A stretch of DNA of 7,038 bases from Pseudomonadota bacterium. GTDB lineage: Bacteria > Desulfobacterota > Desulfobacteria > Desulfobacterales > Desulfobacteraceae. Position numbers and translations under genes: made by a program. Where the stretch lies: NCBI GenBank assembly GCA_018812385.1, contig JAHJDU010000491.1, positions 1 through 7,038 on the forward strand, written 5' to 3'. Of the stretch, positions 1-5,827 are shown one piece after another. A model generated the notes under the pieces. The model had not been told where the DNA came from. It did no database searches and saw only the letters and a list, made by a program, of their open reading frames with translations. Position 1 is the stretch's first letter. Every line of letters starts with the position of its first letter.

Positions 1-524
1 ACTTAACAGCTATTATTGAAACAAGCAAAGGGACTATCAATATAAAATTATTTGCTGATCAGACCCCGGTTACCTGTGGTAATTTTGCAAATCTTGCAAA
101 AAGAGAATACTATAACGGCCTTAAATTTCATCGCGTCATCCCAGACTTCATGATCCAGGGCGGTTGTCCCCATGGGAATGGAATGGGTGGGCCTGGTTAT
201 GAATTTAAAGATGAATGCAAAGCAGATCTGAAGCATGACAAACCCGGCATTCTTTCCATGGCCAATGCAGGTCCTGGAACAAACGGCAGCCAGTTTTTCA
301 TTACCCATGGCCCGACCCCCCATCTTAACGGTATGCATACTGTTTTTGGCGTGGTGGAAAGTGATGAAGACCAGAAAATTGTGGACAGCATTGCCCAGGG
401 TGATACCATTGAAAAAATTACCATTAAAGGTAATTCCGGTGCATTGTTTAAAAAAGTGAAACCCCAATTGGATGACTGGAATAAAACATTGAACAAACAA
501 TTTCCAAAACTGCCAAAAGCATAA
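1..524 (+). CDS. Cyclophilin-type peptidyl-prolyl cis-trans isomerase (5' end cut by window)
   Basis: Catalyses cis-trans isomerisation of X-Pro bonds during protein folding. The reading frame is open from base 3 and gives 173 visible residues. It begins with LTAIIETSKGTINIKLF, the usual first beta strand of a cyclophilin, so only a few codons are probably missing. Family hallmarks are in order: FHRVIPDFMIQGG with the catalytic Arg at visible residue 44, GTNGSQFFIT with the conserved Gln at 97, and LNGMHTVFG with the His at 112. No signal peptide is visible, so a cytoplasmic PpiB-like enzyme is likely, though the true N-terminus is not seen. After the core fold there is a basic, Pro-containing tail of about 30 residues (LFKKVKPQLDDWNKTLNKQF...). 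I have seen similar tails in deltaproteobacterial-type cyclophilins, but this is from memory. The gene converges on the next gene and ends just before a strong hairpin terminator. The family is certain; the exact paralogue is not. Confidence 0.95.
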   Translation, partial: LTAIIETSKGTINIKLFADQTPVTCGNFANLAKREYYNGLKFHRVIPDFMIQGGCPHGNGMGGPGYEFKDECKADLKHDKPGILSMANAGPGTNGSQFFITHGPTPHLNGMHTVFGVVESDEDQKIVDSIAQGDTIEKITIKGNSGALFKKVKPQLDDWNKTLNKQFPKLPKA

Positions 525-560
525 AAAAGTCCTGTTCAATATTAACAAGACAACAAACAT

Positions 561-599
561 AAAAAGGCCGGATCTGTTTTTCACAGTTCCGGCCTTTTT
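561..599. terminator. Bidirectional rho-independent terminator
   Basis: A perfect 12-bp inverted repeat has arms aaaaaggccgga (561-572) and tccggccttttt (588-599). Inside it, a further short CTG/CAG pairing (574-576 with 584-586) extends the stem past a T-T mismatch. The arms begin with an A run and end with a T run, so a GC-rich stem followed by U's is formed whichever strand is transcribed. It lies 36 bases after the cyclophilin stop codon and 11 bases beyond the stop of the convergent - strand gene, which is where a shared terminator is expected. Confidence 0.92.
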
Positions 600-610
600 A
601 TAAATGATTG

Positions 611-994
611 TTATTCTAAATCTAGAAAAAAAGGAATGACATGAAGAGACGTACTATTTTCTTGAGTTTCGCCCAACTGCCATTTCTTTACCTTAATGCC
701 TGTTTCTTCAATTTTTTTTATCATACCCTTTATATCTATTAATGGATGGCGGGAAAACACATTGGGAAGACCGTATGTCAGGCTACACACCAGGCATTTT
801 CCTGGTCTCTGGGTAAGGTTGAATGCTAAAACAATCCGGTTTTTATTGGCAGAGATGAATTCAAGCCTGATATTATACGCGCCATCTGATGCATCCCCGT
901 AAAGTGCTTCAAAAAATTGATCACTTATTTCCATTGGTAGAAGCTTGTCAAGATAATCCTGTGAAGAAATCTTGTCTAATACAGCGTTATCCAT
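611..994 (-). CDS. Uncharacterised small protein, 127 aa, with a CxxC motif
   Basis: I do not recognise a named family. The frame is open back to an ATG at 1072, but I chose the ATG at 994 (MDNAVLDKISSQ...). It has an AAGGAT ribosome-binding site about 10 bases upstream. The residues before it (MIFLLRFNKKEFCGFYK...) look like translated leader sequence, and a promoter-like element would overlap the longer start. The product is soluble, with no signal peptide or membrane helix. It mixes alpha and beta segments: an acidic helix (residues 12-32), a strand pair around NIRLEFIS and RIVLAFNL, then QRPGKCLVCSLTYGLP with C67 and C70, then RHPLIDIKGMIKKI. The clear start, ribosome site and terminator indicate a real gene. 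The CxxC pair could bind metal or be redox-active, but two cysteines alone do not show this. It is transcribed divergently from the nqr operon; a functional link is possible but unsupported. Confidence 0.78.
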   Translation of the reverse strand: MDNAVLDKISSQDYLDKLLPMEISDQFFEALYGDASDGAYNIRLEFISANKNRIVLAFNLTQRPGKCLVCSLTYGLPNVFSRHPLIDIKGMIKKIEETGIKVKKWQLGETQENSTSLHVIPFFLDLE

Positions 995-1043
995 GATGAT
1001 TTTTATCCTTTTTGGATAGGTTTTGTAAAACCCGCAAAACTCT

Positions 1044-1072
1044 TTTTTATTAAACCTTAAAAGGAAAATCAA
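1044..1072 (-). promoter_or_regulatory. Candidate sigma70-type promoter for the - strand small gene
   Basis: Read on the - strand there is TTGATT (1072-1067), a 17-base AT-rich spacer and TAAAAA (1049-1044), each matching four of six consensus bases. It would start transcription about 40 bases before the chosen ATG at 994. The match is weak in an AT-rich region, so this is a suggestion only. Confidence 0.28.
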
Positions 1073-1106
1073 GATTATTCTGTTTTAACCACAAAGTCAG
1101 CCCCTT

Positions 1107-1129
1107 TTCAGGCAAAAATTGCGCCTGAA
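1107..1129. repeat. Inverted repeat in the divergent intergenic region
   Basis: Perfect 7-bp arms, ttcaggc (1107-1113) and gcctgaa (1123-1129), flank a 9-base centre. No T run follows on either strand, so it does not look like a terminator. It sits between the two divergent genes, upstream of the candidate promoters of both, and could be an operator for a dimeric regulator. A shorter alternative pairing (gcaa/ttgc, 1112-1122) overlaps it. There is no evidence for a specific binding protein. Confidence 0.4.
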
Positions 1130-1158
1130 TAGCCATGGACATTTTTTCCCAATACCAA

Positions 1159-1186
1159 TTGATTGAACCTGAATTTAATTTATGGT
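1159..1186 (+). promoter_or_regulatory. Candidate promoter for the nqr operon
   Basis: TTGATT (1159-1164), a 16-base spacer and TATGGT (1181-1186) each match four of six sigma70 consensus bases. An overlapping alternative is TTGAAC (1163-1168), 17 bases, then TAAGTT (1186-1191). Either would give a leader of roughly 50 bases before nqrA. No other promoter-like sequence was found between the operon genes, consistent with a single transcript from here. The assignment is weak. Confidence 0.3.
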
Positions 1187-1215
1187 AAGTTAGAGCTGAT
1201 CTTTCCCAACCAGTC

Positions 1216-1244
1216 AGGAGAGAATACTAAAAATGGATGCCTAA
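1216..1244 (+). promoter_or_regulatory. Strong ribosome-binding site with a 3-codon leader ORF ahead of nqrA
   Basis: The best Shine-Dalgarno sequence in the leader, AGGAGAG (1216-1222), is about 26 bases from the nqrA ATG, too far for normal use. It lies 12 bases before another ATG at 1233, which is in the same frame as nqrA but reads Met-Asp-Ala-stop (TAA 1242-1244). The nqrA ATG follows three bases after that stop. Two readings fit: termination-reinitiation from a micro-ORF into nqrA, or an ancestral longer start since broken by a stop codon. The immediate nqrA ATG has only a weak GGA upstream. Confidence 0.4.
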
Positions 1245-1247
1245 TTT

Positions 1248-2600
1248 ATGGAAAACATTAAAATTTTAAAAGGGTTTAAAACGCCGCTTACCGGGATGCC
1301 GGATTTGAGCGTTATCCAGATACCTGATCCAGATACAGTGGCAGTGTCTGCCATGGATATCCCCTATATCCGTCCTAAACTTCTGGTAAAGGAGAATGAG
1401 TCGGTAAAAACGGGTACACCGCTGTTCTGCGACAAGCGCAACAATTGTATTTTTTATGTGTCACCTGGCACAGGAATCGTAAAACAAATCGTTTTCGGAG
1501 AAAGAAGGCGTTTAAAAGAAGTTGTGATCGCCCTGGATAAAAATATAGATAATAATCAGGCTAAAAAAGATGATTTTATCCAGTTTGAAACCCTGTCACA
1601 AGACAGCATTGGTACTATTCCCAAGTCAAAAATTATAAAACTGCTCCAGCAGGGTGGCCTTTGGCAGTGTTTTCGGCAGTTTCCCTCAAAGGACACAGCT
1701 GACGAAAATCATGAACCCCCCATGATCATTGTCCCTTTAAATGGTAATGATCCGTTTTCTCCCCATCCAAAAGTGGTACTTGAAAATGAAGTTCCAGCTT
1801 TTGAATTCGGGATAAAAATTTTAAAACAATTTTCAAACCGTATCATTGTAGCCTCAAGGCAAAGCAGCCTGGACATGCTAAACGGATTTAATGATCATAT
1901 CACCCACATAGTTCCCGACTTCTATCCTTCATGGGACCCGGCAGTCATCCTTTATCACCTGAAAAGATCCAAGGAAGATAATCGCTCCTGGTGTATTCCT
2001 GTAGAACATCTGATACTGGTGGCCAGGTTCCTTTTAAGCGGCAGGTATCCTGTAAAAAGAGTGGTAACCATTACAAGATCAAATGATAAAAACCCCCATA
2101 TGATTGCCCGGCAGGGCACACCTGTCAAAGATCTTGTGGGAACCCTGGATAAAAACAGCCTTATTACAACTGGCCGATTCAATGGCAGAGCTGTTGAGCC
2201 CCAATCCCATATGGGATTTTTTGAAAACACCTTGAACATTATCAATGATAATCAAGAAGAGGAATTATTGGGGTTTATTAAACCCGGGTTAACAAAACCC
2301 ACTGCCTCCAGAACATTTTTATCATGTCTGAGCAGGGACCCCAAAGATCTTGATTGCAACATTCATGGAGAAGAAAGGGCCTGCATTAATTGCGGGTATT
2401 GTGCCAATATCTGTCCCAATGATCTTGCACCCAGTTTTATTTACAAAGCATTGTTAAGCGATGAAATTGAGGATGCGTTAAGCTATGGCCTCCTGGATTG
2501 CTGCAGATGCGGTCTTTGTTCATATGCCTGTCCGTCAAAAATTGAATTGACCCAATTGTTGTCCCAGGGAATGGACGTTCATTATAAGGATAAAGAATAA
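1248..2600 (+). CDS. nqrA: Na+-translocating NADH:quinone oxidoreductase subunit A, with two RnfC-like 4Fe-4S motifs
   Basis: Peripheral cytoplasmic-side subunit of Na+-NQR, linked in the family to quinone binding next to NqrB. It is 450 residues, close to the usual length of about 447. The N-terminus (ILKGFKTPLTGMPD), the barrel-sandwich region (YIRPKLLVKENESVKTGTPLF, then TGIVKQIVFGERR), GLWQCFRQFPSK near residue 136, and the segment around ELLGFIKPGLTKPTASRTFL all follow NqrA rather than RnfC. Unusually, the C-terminus carries two complete ferredoxin-type motifs: C379-x2-C382-x2-C385-x3-C389-P and C418-x2-C421-x2-C424-x3-C428-P, 28 residues apart. RnfC has this arrangement; Vibrio-type NqrA does not. 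The usual NqrA GLAGTH-like segment is also replaced by FYPSWDPAVILYHL (from residue 225). The ATG at 1248 was chosen because the frame is closed by TAA at 1242. This is the first gene of the operon. The family is certain; cluster binding is inferred. Confidence 0.96.
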   Translation: MENIKILKGFKTPLTGMPDLSVIQIPDPDTVAVSAMDIPYIRPKLLVKENESVKTGTPLFCDKRNNCIFYVSPGTGIVKQIVFGERRRLKEVVIALDKNIDNNQAKKDDFIQFETLSQDSIGTIPKSKIIKLLQQGGLWQCFRQFPSKDTADENHEPPMIIVPLNGNDPFSPHPKVVLENEVPAFEFGIKILKQFSNRIIVASRQSSLDMLNGFNDHITHIVPDFYPSWDPAVILYHLKRSKEDNRSWCIPVEHLILVARFLLSGRYPVKRVVTITRSNDKNPHMIARQGTPVKDLVGTLDKNSLITTGRFNGRAVEPQSHMGFFENTLNIINDNQEEELLGFIKPGLTKPTASRTFLSCLSRDPKDLDCNIHGEERACINCGYCANICPNDLAPSFIYKALLSDEIEDALSYGLLDCCRCGLCSYACPSKIELTQLLSQGMDVHYKDKE

Positions 2601-2603
2601 GTT

Positions 2604-3764
2604 ATGAATCCTTTAAAAAAATTAATTGATCTGAGTGAAAAGCATTTTACAGGTTCAGGAAAATTTAACAGGTTGGAGCCTCTTTTTGATGCCACAAAAA
2701 CATTTTTCTTTTTCCCCTCTTCTAAAAATAAATATACACCCTTTGTCAGGGATAACCTTGACCTGAAGCGATTTATGAGTTTTGTTATCCTTTCTCTTTT
2801 GCCAGTCCTGATATTTGGCATATACAATACCGGGTTTCAGGCAGGGCTTGCCCGTGGAGAATCCTATGCTTTTATCCAGGCCTTTCTTCTGGGCTCACGA
2901 TATGTTCTGCCCATTATCATCGTATCCTATGCAGTGGGATTTTTTTGGGAAATTGTTTTTGCCGCAATCCGAAGGCATAAAATCAGTGAAGGATTTCTGG
3001 TCACAGGGCTTTTATTTCCTTTAACCCTTCCTGCAACCATTCCCTTATGGCAGGTGGCTTTAGGAATTTCATTTGGCGTGGTTATTGGCAAAGAAGTGTT
3101 TGGTGGAACGGGTCGAAATTTTTTAAACCCGGCGCTGACAGGGAGAGCCTTTTTATTTTTTTCCTATCCTGTTTCCATGTCAGGAGATGTCTGGGTGGCA
3201 GCAGGCAATGCAGTTGACGGTTTCAGCGGTGCGACAGCCCTTTCTGTTCTGGCTCCGGAAGGTGAAAAAATAACCACTGCCCTTTCCAATTCAGGTTTTT
3301 CCCTGGCTGATCTTTTTTTTGGGCTTGTGCCGGGAAGTATCGGAGAGACCTCGGCTTTTTGCTGTATTCTTGGGGCTTTGTTCCTGATCATCACAAAGAT
3401 TGCAAACTTCAGGATTATTATCGGAGGGATTACAGGATTAATTGTTACATCCATCATTTTTTACCTGATTCCAGGTGGCAGCGACTCCTGGATGAATGCC
3501 GGCCCTTTATATCACCTTTGTGCCGGTGGGTTCTTATTCGGCATATCCTTCATGGCAACAGATCCTGTCAGTGCGCCCGGGACTAATCCGGGACGGTGGA
3601 TATTCGGGTTTTTAATCGGTTTTTTAATCATTACCATCCGGGTGGCCAACCCGGCCTTTGTTGAAGGCACCATGCTTGCCATTCTTTTTATGAATGTATT
3701 TGCCCCGTTACTGGATTTAATTGTGATGAAATACACTGTATCAAAGAGGATACCCAATGTCTGA
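2604..3764 (+). CDS. nqrB: Na+-translocating NADH:quinone oxidoreductase subunit B
   Basis: Large integral membrane subunit that carries covalent FMN and, with NqrA, forms the quinone-reducing and Na+-conducting part of the complex. The product has 386 residues, somewhat shorter than the roughly 410-residue Vibrio protein. A hydrophilic N-terminal stretch of about 55 residues ends in FVRDNLDLKRFM, as in the family, and is followed by many hydrophobic helices to the C-terminus. VFGGTGRNFLNPALTGRAF (G167-G168) is the highly conserved membrane-loop motif. DGFSGATALS places the phosphoester-bound FMN on T211 (S-G-A-T motif). The start three bases after the nqrA stop is supported by AAGGA (2586-2590), 13 bases upstream inside the end of nqrA. 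It overlaps nqrC by eight bases. An unusual TFFFFP run lies in the N-terminal stretch. Confidence 0.98.
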   Translation: MNPLKKLIDLSEKHFTGSGKFNRLEPLFDATKTFFFFPSSKNKYTPFVRDNLDLKRFMSFVILSLLPVLIFGIYNTGFQAGLARGESYAFIQAFLLGSRYVLPIIIVSYAVGFFWEIVFAAIRRHKISEGFLVTGLLFPLTLPATIPLWQVALGISFGVVIGKEVFGGTGRNFLNPALTGRAFLFFSYPVSMSGDVWVAAGNAVDGFSGATALSVLAPEGEKITTALSNSGFSLADLFFGLVPGSIGETSAFCCILGALFLIITKIANFRIIIGGITGLIVTSIIFYLIPGGSDSWMNAGPLYHLCAGGFLFGISFMATDPVSAPGTNPGRWIFGFLIGFLIITIRVANPAFVEGTMLAILFMNVFAPLLDLIVMKYTVSKRIPNV

Positions 3765-4521
3765 AACCCCAAATAAAAATCAAGATAAAAACAGCAGGAA
3801 AAATGTTATTTTGTTTGCTCTGCTGCTTTCTGTTATCTGCAGTGTTTTAATTGCGGTAACTGCAGGCGGTTTAAGGGGATTTCAACAGGCCAACATGGAA
3901 CTGGATAAAAAAATCAATATCCTGAAGGCTGCTGATCTGATTAAAGGCAAAAAGCCTTCCAAAGAAAAAATAAATGAACTTTATGATACCCATATCAAGG
4001 AGGTCCTGGTCGATGGTCAGGGAAAAGTCATTGAGACTAACCTCCCCAATTCCCTGTCCCTTTATTTTTATCAGGAAAATGGAAGCCTCAAAGGCTATAT
4101 CCTTCCCATCAATACCAGAGGATTATGGGGAAAGATACAAGGATATCTGGCCTTTGAAAATGATGGCCAGACTATATCAGGGTTCTCAGTTTTCAGCCAT
4201 TCAGAAACCCCTGGCCTTGGAGGAGAAATAGAAAGTGCCTGGTTCCAGAAAAATTTTAAAGGAAAAAAAATATTAAACTCCCAGAATAAATTTGTATCCA
4301 TTGGTATTGCAAAAGGTAAATCGACAAATCTTCCCAAAGACAAACAAGCCCATTATGTGGACGGAATTTCCGGGGCGACTCTGACCGGTAAATATCTTTC
4401 AAAAGGGATAGAACAAACCCTTATAAAGTATGATGCAGTGTCCATTACCTTCAGGCAGAAACAGCTCAAAGCAAAGATAGATACGCCCAGAAAAGATATC
4501 AACCCAAAGGATACTCAGTAA
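3757..4521 (+). CDS. nqrC: Na+-translocating NADH:quinone oxidoreductase subunit C
   Basis: Single-span subunit with a large extracytoplasmic FMN-binding domain. The product is 254 residues, normal for the family. A charged N-terminus is followed by one membrane helix (about residues 17-36, VILFALLLSVICSVLIAVTA) and then the soluble domain. That domain contains HSETPGLGGEIES (from H148) and DGISGATLTG, in which T208 is the expected site for FMN attached through phosphate by an ApbE-type flavin transferase. The start overlaps the nqrB stop (ATGTCTGA) and is preceded by AAGAGGA six bases upstream, so the two genes are probably translationally coupled. The C-terminus has a basic tail of about 25 residues (QKQLKAKIDTPRKDINPKDTQ region) beyond the FMN domain. 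No apbE or nqrM gene is in the window; they may lie downstream or elsewhere. Confidence 0.98.
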   Translation: MSETPNKNQDKNSRKNVILFALLLSVICSVLIAVTAGGLRGFQQANMELDKKINILKAADLIKGKKPSKEKINELYDTHIKEVLVDGQGKVIETNLPNSLSLYFYQENGSLKGYILPINTRGLWGKIQGYLAFENDGQTISGFSVFSHSETPGLGGEIESAWFQKNFKGKKILNSQNKFVSIGIAKGKSTNLPKDKQAHYVDGISGATLTGKYLSKGIEQTLIKYDAVSITFRQKQLKAKIDTPRKDINPKDTQ

Positions 4522-4539
4522 ATAAAAAGGATGGGCTCA

Positions 4540-5172
4540 ATGTCAGAAGAGAAAACAAGTTATATACAGATTGTTGCTAAAGGCATCTGGAAGGAGAATC
4601 CCGTTGCCTACCAGGTATTGGGGATTTGTTCCGCCCTTGCTGTCACGGTCAAAATGTCAACCTCCATTGTCATGGGGATTGCCTTGACATTGGTAACTGC
4701 CTTTTCAAGTCTCTTGATATCTTCATTAAGAAAAAAAATCCCTTCTAACATCAGGATCATTGCAGAGCTTGCCATTATTTCTTCTCTTGTTATTGTAACA
4801 GATCAGATATTGAAAGCCTTTTTTTATGATATTTCAAAGCAGCTGTCGATTTTTGTCGGACTGATAATCACCAATTGTATTGTTCTGGGAAGGGCCGAAG
4901 CTTTTGCCCTTGCCAATAAGCCCTTGGATTCATTTTTTGACGGTATTGGAAACGGGCTGGGTTACAGCCTGGTACTGGTTACAGTGGCTTTTTTAAGAGA
5001 ACTTTTAGGATCAGGTAAATTTTTTGGGTTCAACATTATCCCGCAATTCCTATTTGATGCCGGATACCAGAACATGGGATTGATGGTGCTGGCACCCGGA
5101 GCTTTTTTCATTATCGGGCTTTTGGTCTGGCTGAAAAATAGTCTGTCCAGGCTGTCAAAGGAAGAAAGGTAA
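4540..5172 (+). CDS. nqrD: Na+-translocating NADH:quinone oxidoreductase subunit D
   Basis: Six-helix inner-membrane subunit that pairs with NqrE; the two have inverted topology. Conserved blocks include NPVAYQVLGICSALAVT, TDQILKAFFYDISKQLSIFV, GLIITNCIVLGRAEAFA and DGIGNGLGYSLVLVTVAF. C30 and C113 correspond to the two family cysteines that bind the intramembrane Fe-S centre with NqrE. An in-frame ATG at 4531 would add three residues, but the AAGG ribosome site (4527-4530) abuts it. The ATG at 4540 has normal spacing and gives 210 residues, the same length as the Vibrio protein, so I prefer it. The gap to nqrC is short, and the next gene's ribosome site overlaps this stop codon. Confidence 0.97.
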   Translation: MSEEKTSYIQIVAKGIWKENPVAYQVLGICSALAVTVKMSTSIVMGIALTLVTAFSSLLISSLRKKIPSNIRIIAELAIISSLVIVTDQILKAFFYDISKQLSIFVGLIITNCIVLGRAEAFALANKPLDSFFDGIGNGLGYSLVLVTVAFLRELLGSGKFFGFNIIPQFLFDAGYQNMGLMVLAPGAFFIIGLLVWLKNSLSRLSKEER

Positions 5173-5182
5173 GGAAACCGCT

Positions 5183-5791
5183 ATGGGTGATCTATTAAGT
5201 CTGTTTATTAATTCTGTATTTATCGGTAATATTCTTCTTGCCTATTTTCTGGGAATGTGTTCCTTTATCGCGGTCTCAAAAAATGTTGAAACAGCTGCTG
5301 GCTTAGGCTTTGCCGTCATCTTTGTTTTGACGGTGACAAGCCCTGTCAACTGGATCATCTATCACGGACTGCTTGCCCCGGGGGCTCTTTCCTGGGCAGG
5401 GTTCCCCGACCTTGATTTAAGCTTTTTAAAATTCATCACTTTTATTGCCGTTATCGCCGCCATTGTGCAGGCCGTTGAAATGGTTCTTGATAAGTATTCG
5501 CCCCTGCTTTATGCTACTTTAGGGGTGTTTTTACCTTTGATTGCAGTTAATTGTGCCATTCTTGGGACATCGCTTTTCATGGTGGAAAGAAATTATACCT
5601 TTATTGAGTCTATTGTGTTTGGAACAGGCTCTGGAACAGGATGGATGCTTGCCATTGTTTCCATGGCAACCATAAGGAACAAGGTCAAATATTCAAATGT
5701 CCCCAAAGGCCTGGAGGGATTTGGCATCACCATGATTATTGCAGGCCTTATGGCCATGACATTTATGATGTTTTCCGGGATCACTCTTTAA
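5183..5791 (+). CDS. nqrE: Na+-translocating NADH:quinone oxidoreductase subunit E
   Basis: Six-helix membrane partner of NqrD; homologous to RnfA but closer to NqrE by sequence and operon position. The product is 202 residues against about 198 in Vibrio. Family blocks seen are FFLGM-like AYFLGMCSFIAVSKNVET, TFIAVIAAIVQAVEMVLDKY, GVFLPLIAVNCAILGTSLFM and the C-terminal FGITMIIAGLMAMTFMMFSG. C26 and C124 are the expected Fe-S centre ligands. The ribosome site TAAGGA (5170-5175) includes the nqrD stop codon and sits seven bases before the ATG, which favours coupled translation. A few residues are inserted around GLLAPGALSWAGFPDLD relative to Vibrio, in a loop; this accounts for the slightly greater length. 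Confidence 0.98.
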   Translation: MGDLLSLFINSVFIGNILLAYFLGMCSFIAVSKNVETAAGLGFAVIFVLTVTSPVNWIIYHGLLAPGALSWAGFPDLDLSFLKFITFIAVIAAIVQAVEMVLDKYSPLLYATLGVFLPLIAVNCAILGTSLFMVERNYTFIESIVFGTGSGTGWMLAIVSMATIRNKVKYSNVPKGLEGFGITMIIAGLMAMTFMMFSGITL

Positions 5792-5827
5792 AAGGTGGTA
5801 ACCATAAATATTTAAGGATAGCAAAAA

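Noticed and set aside
48..584. Long open frame on the - strand opposite the cyclophilin gene
   Set aside because: It overlaps the clear cyclophilin frame and the terminator, and its translation resembles no protein pattern; it is a shadow of the coding strand.
995..1072. N-terminal extension of the - strand gene to the ATG at 1072
   Set aside because: The ATG at 994 has a proper ribosome site, the extension is basic and low-complexity, and it would cover the likely promoter and leader.
1237..1269. Ten-codon ORF starting at ATG 1237 overlapping the nqrA start out of frame
   Set aside because: It has no distinct ribosome site beyond the one better placed for ATG 1233, and such short frames are expected by chance in AT-rich DNA.
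4262..4270. Run of A's in nqrC as a possible programmed slippage site
   Set aside because: The normal frame continues through it to a full-length NqrC with the FMN motif intact downstream; no alternative product is suggested.
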